Below are positions 21,315 to 30,771 of a stretch of DNA of 64,000 nt, piece after piece. The stretch's first letter is position 1, and the number at the start of each line of letters is the position of its first letter. The DNA lies in the NCBI GenBank assembly GCA_035771175.1, contig CM069593.1, forward strand, positions 1,234,461 to 1,298,460. The letters run 5' to 3'. Made by a program: the position numbers and the translations under genes. This stretch comes from Paratinospora sagittata (lineage: Eukaryota; Streptophyta; Magnoliopsida; Ranunculales; Menispermaceae). The notes under the pieces are model-generated. The model made no database searches. It saw only the letters and a list, made by a program, of their open reading frames with translations, and was not told the origin of the DNA.

Positions 21315-21870
21315 TGTTGGTCCACCTCGGTGGCTTCAAAGAAGACGGCTGAATATTTAGAATTGTCAACAGTGACGGCTAGCAAACGTGGGCGGCAAAC
21401 ATGGGCGGCCATTCAAGCCATCTTTGCTGAATGGTTTATAAAATATAAATATTATATATATTTTATAATTACGAAATTACCCCTGTTGAGCTCTATAAAT
21501 AGAGCCTTAACTTCAACTTGAAAATTCATTCGATAGATCCGAGAGAGATCTAATTCTAGAGATCTAGAGAGCCTCAAAGAGAGTTTCTTTGAGAAGAAAA
21601 AGTGTGAGCCAATTTGTGAAGTGTTATCCACAAATTGAAGATACATAGGTATTGTGTATTTGTGAGAGATCCACCTAAGGGTGAAGTTTGTAATCCCATT
21701 TGATTATAGTGGAAGTTTCTTAAGCGGCTTACGGGTCCCGTGGTTTTTACCTCATTCTCAAGAGGGTTTTCCACGCTAAAATCTTTGGTGTTATCTTTGT
21801 TGTATTTTAGTTTGGGAAATTATTCTGGGATTGTGAATTTATTTCTTTACAACCATCGTTTTTCCCAACA
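21315..21870 (+). repeat. 5' LTR of copia element
   Basis: 556 bp, TG...CA ends. It contains TATAAATA at 21494-21501, the likely transcription start region, and CG-rich GGGCGG motifs near 21391-21411. Confidence 0.95.
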
Positions 21871-22103
21871 AAGTGGTATCAGAGACTGGGTCATTTTCAG
21901 CAAAGGTACGGTTCATACATACATTACTATTCACGTATACGTCACTATTTAGAATAGTAATACTATTCATAGAATACTATTCACGGAGCACTATTCACAA
22001 GGGCACTATTCATATAGTACTATTCATTAAGTACTATTCACATAGTACTATTCATCGTCAGAAAAGTGTCAAGCTCCGCGAAACCTGTTGACTGAAGACT
22101 CAA

Positions 22104-25100
22104 ATGGAGGAGAGCACAAGCAATATGTACACAGGCAATATGGTCAGGTTGACTGCATTTAATTATGCAATTTGGAAGCCGAAGATGGAGGATCTTTTAT
22201 ACATTAAAGATCTGTGGAAGCCGATTATAATGCCGAAGGAGGAAGCTGTGACTACAACTTCAACAGATGACAAGACATCAAAAACAACTAGCACAGACAC
22301 TGATTGGGTCGTGTTGAACCGAAAGTGTGCTGCTCAAATTAGACAATGGATCGACAAGAGCATTTTCCAAAATTTTGCTAATGAACACGATGCTTACGTT
22401 CTATGGCAAAAGTTGGAGACAATGTATGCGAGGACAACCGTACAGAATAAAGCTAATCTGATACGACGATTAGTCAATTTGAAGTATAAAGATGGAAGCA
22501 GCGTATCGGAACACATGAGTGAGTTCCAAGGCATTGTAGATCAACTCAACTCTATGATGATGATCGTAGATGACGAGCTACAAGCGTTGTTGTTGACGAG
22601 TTCTCTACCAAAAAGTTGGGACACTCTAGTTGTGTCAGTTAGTAACTCAGCTCCTGGCGGCAAGCTTACCATGGAAATGGTAAAAGACAGAATGTTGAAC
22701 GAAGAGTCTCGACGAAAAGACAATGGTTATACTCCTGAAACTGAAGCACTTGTCATGGAAAAACAAGGCAAGCAAGAATGGCACGGAAGGAGTAAAAGCA
22801 GATATCCTCGTAACCAAAGTCAGCAAAGAGGACGCTCGAAGTCCAGATCGTGGCATGACAAGAAGTGTCATCACTGCGGCAAGCCCGGACACTTCATTCG
22901 AGAATGTCGAAAGTTAAAGGCGGAACGATCCAGAAATCCAGAAGCAGAAACCCGAACAAATGACACCGCAACTCTCACTGAAGAAGTCATCATTGTTCGA
23001 GATGCTGATTATGTCAACCTTGCAAGTCAAGACTCTACATGGGTAGTTGACTCAGGTGCGTCCTACCATGTCACCTCACGACGAGATTTCTTCTCAGCCT
23101 ACACGCAAGGTGATTTCGGACGAGTGAGGATGGGAAATGATGATGCATCCAAAATTATCGGCATCGGTAATATTTATTTAGAAACTAACCTTGGATACAG
23201 GTTACTCTTGAAAGATGTGAGGCATGTTCCAGATATCCGCCTCAATTTGATCTCCACCGGAATGGTTGATGACGATGGCTACAATAATAACTTTGGTGAA
23301 GGAAAATGGAAGCTCACCAAAGGAAACTTGGTAGTAGCCAGAGGCAAGAAAGATGCATCACTCTACCACACAGAAGTCAAGCTGTGTAAAGAAGAAGTAA
23401 ATACCATGAGGAAAGAAGTTCCCACCGAGTTATGGCATAAGCGGCTCGGCCACATGAGTGAAAAGGGTCTCAGAATTCTTTCCAAGAAGGAGCACTTGCC
23501 AGGAATGACAGGTACATCTTTACGTACTTGTGTTGATTGTATTATGGGTAAACAACACAGAGTTGCATTTCGTAGTTCCCCACCATCTAGAAAGGCAAAT
23601 ATTCTAGATTTAATACACACAGATGTCTGTACAATGAGTTGTAAGACACTATGAGGTGCTCATTATTTTGTGACTTTTATTGATGATCACTCTAGAAAAG
23701 TGTGGGCCTTTGCTTTGAAAACTAAAGATCAAGTGCAGGAAGTTTTCAAGCAATTTCAAGTAAAAGTTGAGAGAGAAACTGGTAGACGTTTGAAGTGTGT
23801 ATGATCAGACAATGGCGGTGAGTATCGCGGATCATTCGAGGAGTACTGCAGAAGTTTCGGCATCAGGCTGGAAAAATCAGTACCAAAGACACCTCAACAC
23901 AACGGTGTCGCAGAGAGGATGAACAGAACCATCTGTGAAAGAGTCAGATGTATGCTCTCAAATGCAAAACTGCCAAACTCCTATTGGGGGGAGGCAATGA
24001 GGACAGCAGTTGATTTAATCAACCTTTCTCCATCAGTTCCACTGAACTACGACGTACCAGAAAAAGTTTGAACGGGGAAAAACGTTTCTTACAAACACTT
24101 GAAAGTATTCGGCTGCAGAGCATTTGTTCACATCCCTAGAGACGAAAGGTCCAAGCTGGATGGAAAAGCAAAGCAGTGTATCTTTGTGGGATATTCCCAT
24201 GAAGAATTTCGCTACAGATTATGGGATCCTGTCAACAAAAAGATTGTTAGAAGTAGAGACGTGGTGTTTCTTGAAGATCAGACAATCGAGGATTTTCAGA
24301 AACCTGAGAAGCCACAATCAGAAGAACTTCAAGTTAATCTGGAACCAGTCCCACCATCAACAAATTCAGATGACAAGAGAGTTGCACCAGATACTGAGGA
24401 TGATGTTCCACCAGCTCAAAGTTCAGAACCAGAACAAGTTCCTGAACAAGTTCCTGAACAAGTCCAACCAGAAGCACAGCTAAGGAGATCCACCAGAGAG
24501 CGACAACCAAGTCAAAGATATCCTCCTAGCGACTATGTGATGCTCACTGACGGGGGAGAACCGGAGAGCTATACCGAAGCTATCACTGACCAGCATAAGA
24601 CTGAGTGGATGAAAGCCATGCAGGAAGAAATGAAATCTCTGCATGAAAACCACACATTTGACTTGGTAAAATTACCGCAGGGAAAGAAAGCCCTCAAGAA
24701 TAAGTGGGTGTACAGAATCAAAAGCGAAGAAGGTAGCTCGCAACCTCGATACAAAGCAAGATTGGTTGTGAAAGGGTTCGGACAGAAGAAAGGCGTTGAC
24801 TTCGATGAAATCTTCTCACCAGTGGTAAAAATGTCTTCAATCCGAGTTGTTCTTGGCTTGGCAGCTAGTCTTAATCTGGAGGTTGAACAACTTGATGTAA
24901 AAACCGCATTTTTATATGGTGATCTCGACGAGGAAATCTATATGGAGCAGCCTGAAGGTTTCCAAGTCAAAAGAAAAGAGAAGCTGGTATGCAGGCTAAA
25001 GAAGAGTCTGTATGGTTTGAAACAGGCACCGCGACAGTGGTATAAAAAGTTTGACTCGTTCATGGAGCAAACGGAGTACAACCGAACGACAGCTGATCAC

Positions 25101-26125
25101 TGCGTCTTCATCAAGAAATTCTCTGATGGTGATTTTATTATTCTTTTGCTTTATGTTGATGATATGTTAATTGTAGGCCAAGATATTGACAAGATTAACA
25201 CGTTAAAGAAATAGTTGAGCAAGTCTTTTGCCATGAAAGACTTAGGACCCGCAAAGCAAATCCTTGGCATGAAGATTGTTCGTGACAGGAAGAACAAGAG
25301 ACTTTGGCTATCTCAAGAAAAGTATATTGAGAAAGTCTTAGAGCGATTCAACATGAGCACAGCTAAACCTGTTAGTTCTCCACTGGCAAGCCACTTCAAG
25401 CTTACTTCGAGCCAGTGTCCTTCCAGCGAGGAGGAGAAATCAGAGATAAGCAAAGTGCCCTATGCATCGGTAGTTGGCAGTCTAATGTACGCTATGGTAT
25501 GCACCAGACCAGACATTGCTCATGCTGTTGGTGTTGTGAGCCGATTTTTATCAAATCCTGGAAAGGAACATTGGACAGCAGTCAAATGGATACTCAGGTA
25601 TCTTAGAGGTACTTCTAGTCATTGTTTATGTTTTGGTAATGATAAATATGTATTAGAAGGATTTATAGATTCAGATATGGCTGGCGATGTGGATACGAGA
25701 AAGTCGATATCCGGTACCTAATAACCTTTGCAGGGGGAGCTGTCTCATGGCAATCACGATTACAGAAGTGTATTGCTTTAAGTACCACAGAAGCAGAGTA
25801 CATTGCAATCACTGAAGGTTGTAAGGAGATCTTGTGGATGAAAAAGTTCCTACAAGAATTGCAGCAGAACCAAGAAAAATATGTTCTTTATTGCGACAGT
25901 CAAAGCGCAATTCACCTCAGCAAAAACTCAACCTTTCATTCAAGGTCCAAGCACATCGACGTGCGGTATCATTGGATTCGTGATGTGCTGGAAAATAAAC
26001 TGTTGTAAGTTGTGAAGATCCACACTAATGACAACGGGGCAGATATGATGACAAAGTCCCTAACCAGCGAAAAACTTGCTATCTGTCGAGAGATTGCAGG
26101 TGTGGAGGAGCCCTGTTACACATGA
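22104..26125 (+). pseudogene. Copia gag-pol polyprotein, disrupted
   Basis: One long frame in origin. Gag with a CCHC zinc knuckle (CHHCGKPGHFIREC, about 22867-22908); protease motif DSGAS near 23050; integrase zinc region (WHKRLGHMSEKGL, CVDC) and core; reverse transcriptase with YVDDM near 25153; RNase H near the end. In-frame stops are at 23652 (TGA), 23802 (TGA), 24069 (TGA) and 25212 (TAG). There is a 1-base loss near 25715 and, in the shifted frame, a TAA at 26006. The frame otherwise runs to a TGA at 26123-26125. At least three of the stops are what C-to-T or G-to-A changes would give, consistent with methylation-linked decay. Not capable of making a full polyprotein. Confidence 0.9.
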
Positions 26126-26141
26126 GGTGGAGGGGGAGATT

Positions 26142-26697
26142 TGTTGGTCCACCTCGGTGGCTTCAAAGAAGACGGCTGAATATTCAGAATTGTCAACAGT
26201 GACGGCTAGCAAACGTGGGCGGCAAACATGGGCGGCCATTCAAGCCATCTTTGCTGAATGGTTTATAAAATATAAATATTACATATATTTTATAATTACG
26301 AAATTACCCCTGTTGAGCTCTATAAATAGAGCCTTAACTTCAACTTGAAAATTCATTCGATAGATCCGAGAGAGATCTAATTCTAGAGATCTAGAGAGCC
26401 TTAAAGAGAGTTTCTTTGAGAAGAAAAAGTGTGAGCCAATTTATGAAGTGTTATCCACAAATTGAAGATACATAGGTATTGTGTATTTGTGAGAGATCCA
26501 CCTAAGGGTGAAGTTTGTAATCCCATTTGATTATAGTGGAAGTTTCTTAAGCGGCTTACGGGTCCCGTGGTTTTTACCTCATTCTCAAGAGGGTTTTCCA
26601 CGCTAAAATCTTTGGTGTTATCTTTGTTGTATTTTAGTTTGGGAAATTATCCTGGGATTGTGAATTTATTTCTTTACAACCATCATTTTTCCCAACA
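26142..26697 (+). repeat. 3' LTR of copia element
   Basis: 556 bp; differs from the 5' LTR at six positions by eye, all C/T or G/A. Confidence 0.95.
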
Positions 26698-26702
26698 AAT
26701 CC
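26698..26702. repeat. Copia target-site duplication, right
   Basis: AATCC, matching 21310-21314. Confidence 0.92.
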
Positions 26703-27625
26703 TTGTATCCAATCCATACATAAGAAGCTTCGGATTCATAATACAACCAATGGCTTCAACTTTGCAATTTTCACATAAAAACCCATCTTGCTCTTAATCT
26801 TCTCTTCCGAACCAAGCATAACGAATGGAAGTTGCTTAAAAGCGCTCATAACCTCTTCATCAGACCACACCTCTAATTTCCTCTTCCATTTCAATTCACT
26901 TATCGCCGTCATTGGTCTAACAGTATGAACAAACATGCTAGAATCCGGTTTGAAACCAACCCGTTTAAAACTATTGACAATTGTAACCATCCGATTAACG
27001 TTTTGCATCATCGATCTCGGATGGGTCACGACCAACCTCGAGATATTCGAGATGGGCACACCATGACTAATCAAAAGACCCACATTTGGTTGCATTGTTC
27101 GCTTTAAATCATATGTTAGCAGCCATTTCGAGCGCTTAATGGCCGAAACAACATTCTCAGTAGTCTTCAAAAATTCCATTAAAAAATCAATAGATGGTTT
27201 CAAGTGATTCGACAAACTTCTATTAAAAATAACTGGATTGTATAAAATTAGTTCAAGTAAAGACGAACCTTGCAATCCAGTACTGTGAAGAAACTCGATT
27301 TTCGGCTCTAGATTTCCTTGTACTCCGCAATTGAGGATCATGGGGCGCTTTGTGATGAGCTGGGTAATCTGGGTCTTGGAGAAACCTCGAAATTCGAAGA
27401 AGGAGATCACGGAATTGTGTTTGTGTAGGTTGTTTTGATCGAGATGGAGCTTCTGGGATGCGAGTATAGCTGTTTCAGGAACAAGGCCAAAGAGTTTATG
27501 AGGTATTGAGCAGTGAAAGAGAGATTTGAAGGGGTTGTGGAGGATGATGTTGTGAAGGATTTGAGAGATGGGTTTTGTAGGAAACGTTGTGAAAGTAATG
27601 TTTTACGGAAAATGATGCGAGACAT

Positions 27626-28084
27626 TTGTGTAGCGAAGATGATTGGGAAATGGAAGGAGTTTGGATTGAGCTGTTGTTAACTGGTAAGGTAAGGTAAGCC
27701 TTTGTGACAAAAAAAGACTGATGTGTGTTGATTAAGAGGAGGTTTTGAGAGAAGCAGAGAGAGTGAGCAGAGGAAAATTCTGTTGGCACGAAGGGGCGAA
27801 ATGGGCATGGAGGAGAAGATCTGAAGACCGGGCATTGACACTAAAAAAAATTATAAAATTAATGGAGTAACTGTATTTTAAAAATGTTTTTACTATTTTA
27901 TTTTTAACGGTAGTGATGTCTCTAAGCTAAGATATGCGTTGTCACGTTGCACACAATGTCCCTAAATTGAGATATGTGATGTCACATAAGTTACACATAG
28001 TACCCAGGGTAATAGATACTTTTACATAACATATTTCAGTTATAGCACTTTATTTCATTTCAATACATAACCCACTCAAGTATC
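27626..28084. other. Upstream flank of the mTERF relic
   Basis: Former 5' flank on the minus strand. An open frame at 27496-27789 is in another register and not supported. A GTCACGTT/ATGTCACATA pair and AAGCTAAGATATGCG/AAATTGAGATATGTG near 27918-27992 form a small imperfect direct repeat. Confidence 0.4.
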
Positions 28085-28300
28085 TTAGTATCTGGGATCA
28101 TTTGTTGATAAATAGTACAGGACCTCTCCGGATTTGAATATCAAACCTCATATAAGTTAATTTTACAATTCGAGTAAATAATTGGTTCAGTGGCTACTTG
28201 AATTATAAAATTAACCAATATGAGATTTGAGTTTCGAATTCGGAGAGACCTTACACTGTTCATGTGTAAATAATGTGAATAAATAATCTGAATATTAGAC
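28085..28300. mobile_element. Foldback element containing pol III-like boxes
   Basis: Two inverted arms of about 62 bp (28114-28177 and 28194-28257; CCTCTCCGGATTTGAATATC pairs with the complement of GAGTTTCGAATTCGGAGAG) surround a short spacer. The spacer holds an exact A-box TGGTTCAGTGG at 28183-28193, and the right arm holds a B-box-like GAGTTTCGAATTC at 28229-28241. It could be an inverted dimer of a tRNA-derived SINE or a MITE with chance boxes. No target duplication identified. Confidence 0.6.
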
Positions 28301-28739
28301 ACTATTAAATAAATTGTGTATTAAAATAAAATAATATTATTAAATCATAATGACTAAAGTATTTAATGAGGTACCTATTACATTTATAGGATGTAACACG
28401 TGCATTATATTAAATTGGCCGCTAATTATTTGGAACTATGTTTGATAGAATGGCTTGCGACTGACATTATACTGACACAAGGGTTTTGTCTCATGTAAAA
28501 GTTGTGCGCACCCTCATGAAAACGATTTAAACTTGACACCCCTAAGAAAAAGTTCTTGAAATAATTTAAGAATAGTAAAAAGAGTTATGTTTGATGACAA
28601 CTAATGCTTTCAAGTCAAGACATGAAAGTAAAAGTCTTTTCAACTTTGAGAATATAAAAATTTCTAAAGCTGAGTCATGCATTTTCTTACATTTAATATT
28701 ATAATATTCAATACATAAAAAGGTGTAATTTTTTTATAT
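28301..28739. other. AT-rich spacer
   Basis: No gene or clear element seen. Confidence 0.4.
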
Positions 28740-29234
28740 TTTGTTTTTGAAAGGGAAAAGACTAGATTACATAAAAAGGGAGGGAGAGTCTTTACATACA
28801 ATATCATAAATAATGAGGAATAACAAGCAAATTGTCCTAATCTATGGAAAAGCCTTCAACAAACCCCTGCAGTCATCAATAACAACATAGATCTCTTCCA
28901 GCCCCTTATCGTGAGACTTAGGAGCATTGAAAGTAGCTTCAGAGTCACCTTCAATATAATCAACATGGATACCACTCTTAATAGCAAACTTCAGCCCTTC
29001 CTTCAATGCTAACGCCTCTGCCCTTTTTGCTGAGAAACAACCCTCCATATTCGTAGCTAAAGATGCTATTGGAAAGCCCCTAGCATCTCTTATAATTACT
29101 CCAATCCCAAACCAATTTAATCCGGTCTTCACTCCAGCATCAATTTTATTTTTAACGTGTTTAAATATGAGTTCATTTCGTCTTCTTAGTCCATAAATGA
29201 ATACCTGAATTGAATTGAGTCTCAAATGAGTCAC
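28740..29234 (-). mobile_element. LINE RNase H domain relic
   Basis: Minus-strand frame with the plant LINE RNase H (RVT_3) pattern: GIGVIIRDARGFPIASLATN, AKRAEALALKEGLKFAIKSG, HVDYIEGDSEATFNA. The start of the domain is corrupted (KIDAGVKTGLNW). No reverse transcriptase remains upstream. It is the same domain as in the LINE at 3900-4200 but clearly a different, diverged copy. Confidence 0.75.
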
Positions 29235-29595
29235 TCGTTAGGGTATTTGGCTCAGTGGTGAAAGGAGGCGGGCGAGCAAATATTGAATTGACTGATTGCA
29301 TCCTAAATAAAAATATATAAACAATCTATTCAATACTACTACACCGAGTTTATATTGGATATATATATATATGTCATATGTCGGTCATTTTAACACTTTT
29401 TATTAATAAAATAAAATAATACTAATGTAATTCAAATAAAATGTAACTTAACTAAAATATATCAAAAAAATTATTTATTATATACATTAAAATATGTAAT
29501 ACATACATAGTGTTATTCCACTTCTCTTTTTTTTTTTTTAATATGTAGCTTATTTATTTATACTCCTATTTAATCGTTATAAAGTGAATATATAT
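29235..29595. other. AT-rich spacer
   Basis: Starts with GGCTCAGTGGTGAAAGG (an A-box-like scrap at 29250-29266) and then becomes very AT-rich with an (AT)n stretch near 29360. No gene. Confidence 0.4.
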
Positions 29596-29599
29596 CTCC

Positions 29600-29795
29600 T
29601 TAGCAGTGCCACGTCAAGGCCGGGAATGCTGCTCTGGCTGGTGCTCCCGGCCCTGTCGCCCTGTCCGGTGGTGTACCGGTGTTAGCCCGGCTTCCCCCGG
29701 TCGACCAAAAATTGCCTATAAAGAGGGGGTAGCCATTGTTGAGTTCTCCACACCTCCATTTCTAAGAGTCGCTCACTCTCAAAAACCTTGTTACT
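29600..29795 (+). promoter_or_regulatory. GC-rich promoter-like island
   Basis: A sharp shift to GC-rich DNA in an AT-rich setting. It contains a perfect 8-bp hairpin stem (GGCCGGGA with TCCCGGCC, about 29618-29653). A TATA box TATAAAG lies at 29717-29723, and a leader leads to the ATG at 29796. It resembles an LTR or viral-type promoter but no family was recognised. Confidence 0.45.
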
Positions 29796-30398
29796 ATGAA
29801 CCCACCCTCAAATGGAAATCCCCCACCTTCCCACAAAAGGGTACAGTTCGCTCTTCCATGTCCTCCTAACAAAAGGTTCAAGAACTTTCTTCCACGAGAA
29901 TCCGAACCAACGTCTATGGTTGATAAGGAGACGCCGGCGCCGGTGCCGACGCAACAAGAGCGTGGGGAATCAAGTGGGGGAATGACGGAGGAGTACACTT
30001 TGGAAGGGTTGTACGCCCTTATAAAGGACATGGATAAGCGGCACACAACAAATTTCTCAAAGTTGGGGGTCGAGGTTCAAGCGATAGGAAAACAAACATA
30101 TGGGTTGCTACAACAACTGTTTGTGTTGCAGGGGAAAATCCAAGGGCAATCCCCGATCAACGTGAACTTTGGGCCGTCGACTTGGGGTCATTGCACCCCA
30201 AAATTGGATCCTTCTTCCCGGCGCACCCTGGTTCACCACCACCATCATTTGAGACTTGTGATCCCAACTCGAAAGGCCAGATTTTTCCACCCAAAGCCCC
30301 TCCGGCTAACCCACCTTAGGCTAATCGGCCTCCCGCTAACCCGCCTCCCCCTAATTGGCCTACCGCTAACCCTTTGCGCGGCAAACCGTAAGAAGTAG
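29796..30398 (+). CDS. Unrecognised 200-residue protein, possible retroelement ORF
   Basis: Not recognised. Pro-rich N-terminus (MNPPSNGNPPPSHKR), then an acidic and helical stretch (EEYTLEGLYALIKDMDKRHT, then NFSKLGVEVQAIGKQTYGLL) that could form a coiled coil. The C-terminal half is basic, with a His run and degenerate 15-bp repeats (30301-30378) coding LTHLRLIGLPLTRLPLIGLP. The switch to the repeat-coded tail may mark an old frameshift. The length, coiled coil and adjacent TATA box suggest a gag-like or ORF1-like retroelement product. It could equally be a chance frame in a GC-rich relic. Confidence 0.35.
   Translation: MNPPSNGNPPPSHKRVQFALPCPPNKRFKNFLPRESEPTSMVDKETPAPVPTQQERGESSGGMTEEYTLEGLYALIKDMDKRHTTNFSKLGVEVQAIGKQTYGLLQQLFVLQGKIQGQSPINVNFGPSTWGHCTPKLDPSSRRTLVHHHHHLRLVIPTRKARFFHPKPLRLTHLRLIGLPLTRLPLIGLPLTLCAANRKK
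30301..30378. repeat. Degenerate ~15-bp tandem repeat
   Basis: About five units on the theme CCGCTAACCCGCCTC / GGCTAATCGGCCTC. Confidence 0.7.
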
Positions 30399-30771
30399 AG
30401 CCGCTGGAATTTTGCGGCCTTAAACCCCAAACCTAAATCCTAAATAGTGTAAGGATTGAGCTAGAAGAACTAGATCTGATATGTTGTATTTTCCGCCTTA
30501 GTATTTGGAGTAATGGAAAGTTTAACTCTTTGCATTGAATTGTTTACCCGATTGCCAGATTCATGTTTGTGAGGCTGAGGTGATGCAGAGAAGATGAATT
30601 TGTATTTTTATTTAATTTACAACTCATCTATCTATCTATCTATCTATATATATATATATTCTTATTTATTTATTTATTTTAATTTATGATGAGGTTAATG
30701 GCCCCGAGAGCAAGCAAACACTTAAGAAAAGGAAAAAGAAAAGAAAAGAAAAAATAGTAATAATAATAACA
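30399..30771 (+). promoter_or_regulatory. SAC3 gene upstream region with microsatellites
   Basis: Contains (CTAT)n and (TA)n at about 30626-30660, TTTA repeats to 30680, and an A/G-rich leader just before the ATG. No clear TATA box. Confidence 0.5.

Larger units (their letters stand above)
21315..26697 (+). mobile_element. Complete but coding-dead Ty1/copia retrotransposon (Tork/Tnt1-like)
   Basis: Two 556-bp LTRs beginning TGTTGG and ending CCAACA, a primer-binding site TGGTATCAGAGA at 21874-21885, a polypurine tract at about 26125-26140, and a 5-bp target duplication. Internal gag-pol has the copia order: gag, protease, integrase, reverse transcriptase, RNase H. By eye the two LTRs differ at six positions, all transitions, about 1.1%, which indicates a recent insertion. 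It sits inside an mTERF gene in the opposite orientation. The coding region carries several stops and a frameshift, so mobility would need proteins from another copy. Lineage call rests on the gag and integrase wording, not on a tree. Confidence 0.95.
21085..27625 (-). pseudogene. mTERF-family protein gene, broken by a copia element and two frameshifts
   Basis: mTERF proteins bind organellar nucleic acids in mitochondria or chloroplasts and are usually single-exon. The minus-strand frame starts at ATG 27625 (MSRIIFRKTLLSQRFLQNPS, a transit-peptide-like start), then shifts near 27505, where one T seems lost from a T run. It resumes as GLVPETAILASQKLHLDQNN, then FFEFRGFSKTQITQLITKRP and repeated mTERF motifs to about 26740. 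A second 1-base loss falls before NPKLLMYGLDTRI. At that point the copia element (21315-26697) splits the codon run RI|QPRYMVLKALK, and the tail continues at 21314-21085 to a stop. Removing the element and one AATCC copy restores the join. Three independent lesions make this a pseudogene. Confidence 0.9.

Noticed and set aside
27496..27789. Minus-strand frame upstream of mTERF
   Set aside because: In a different register from the mTERF start at 27625 and overlaps its transit-peptide region; it becomes mTERF-like in no part.
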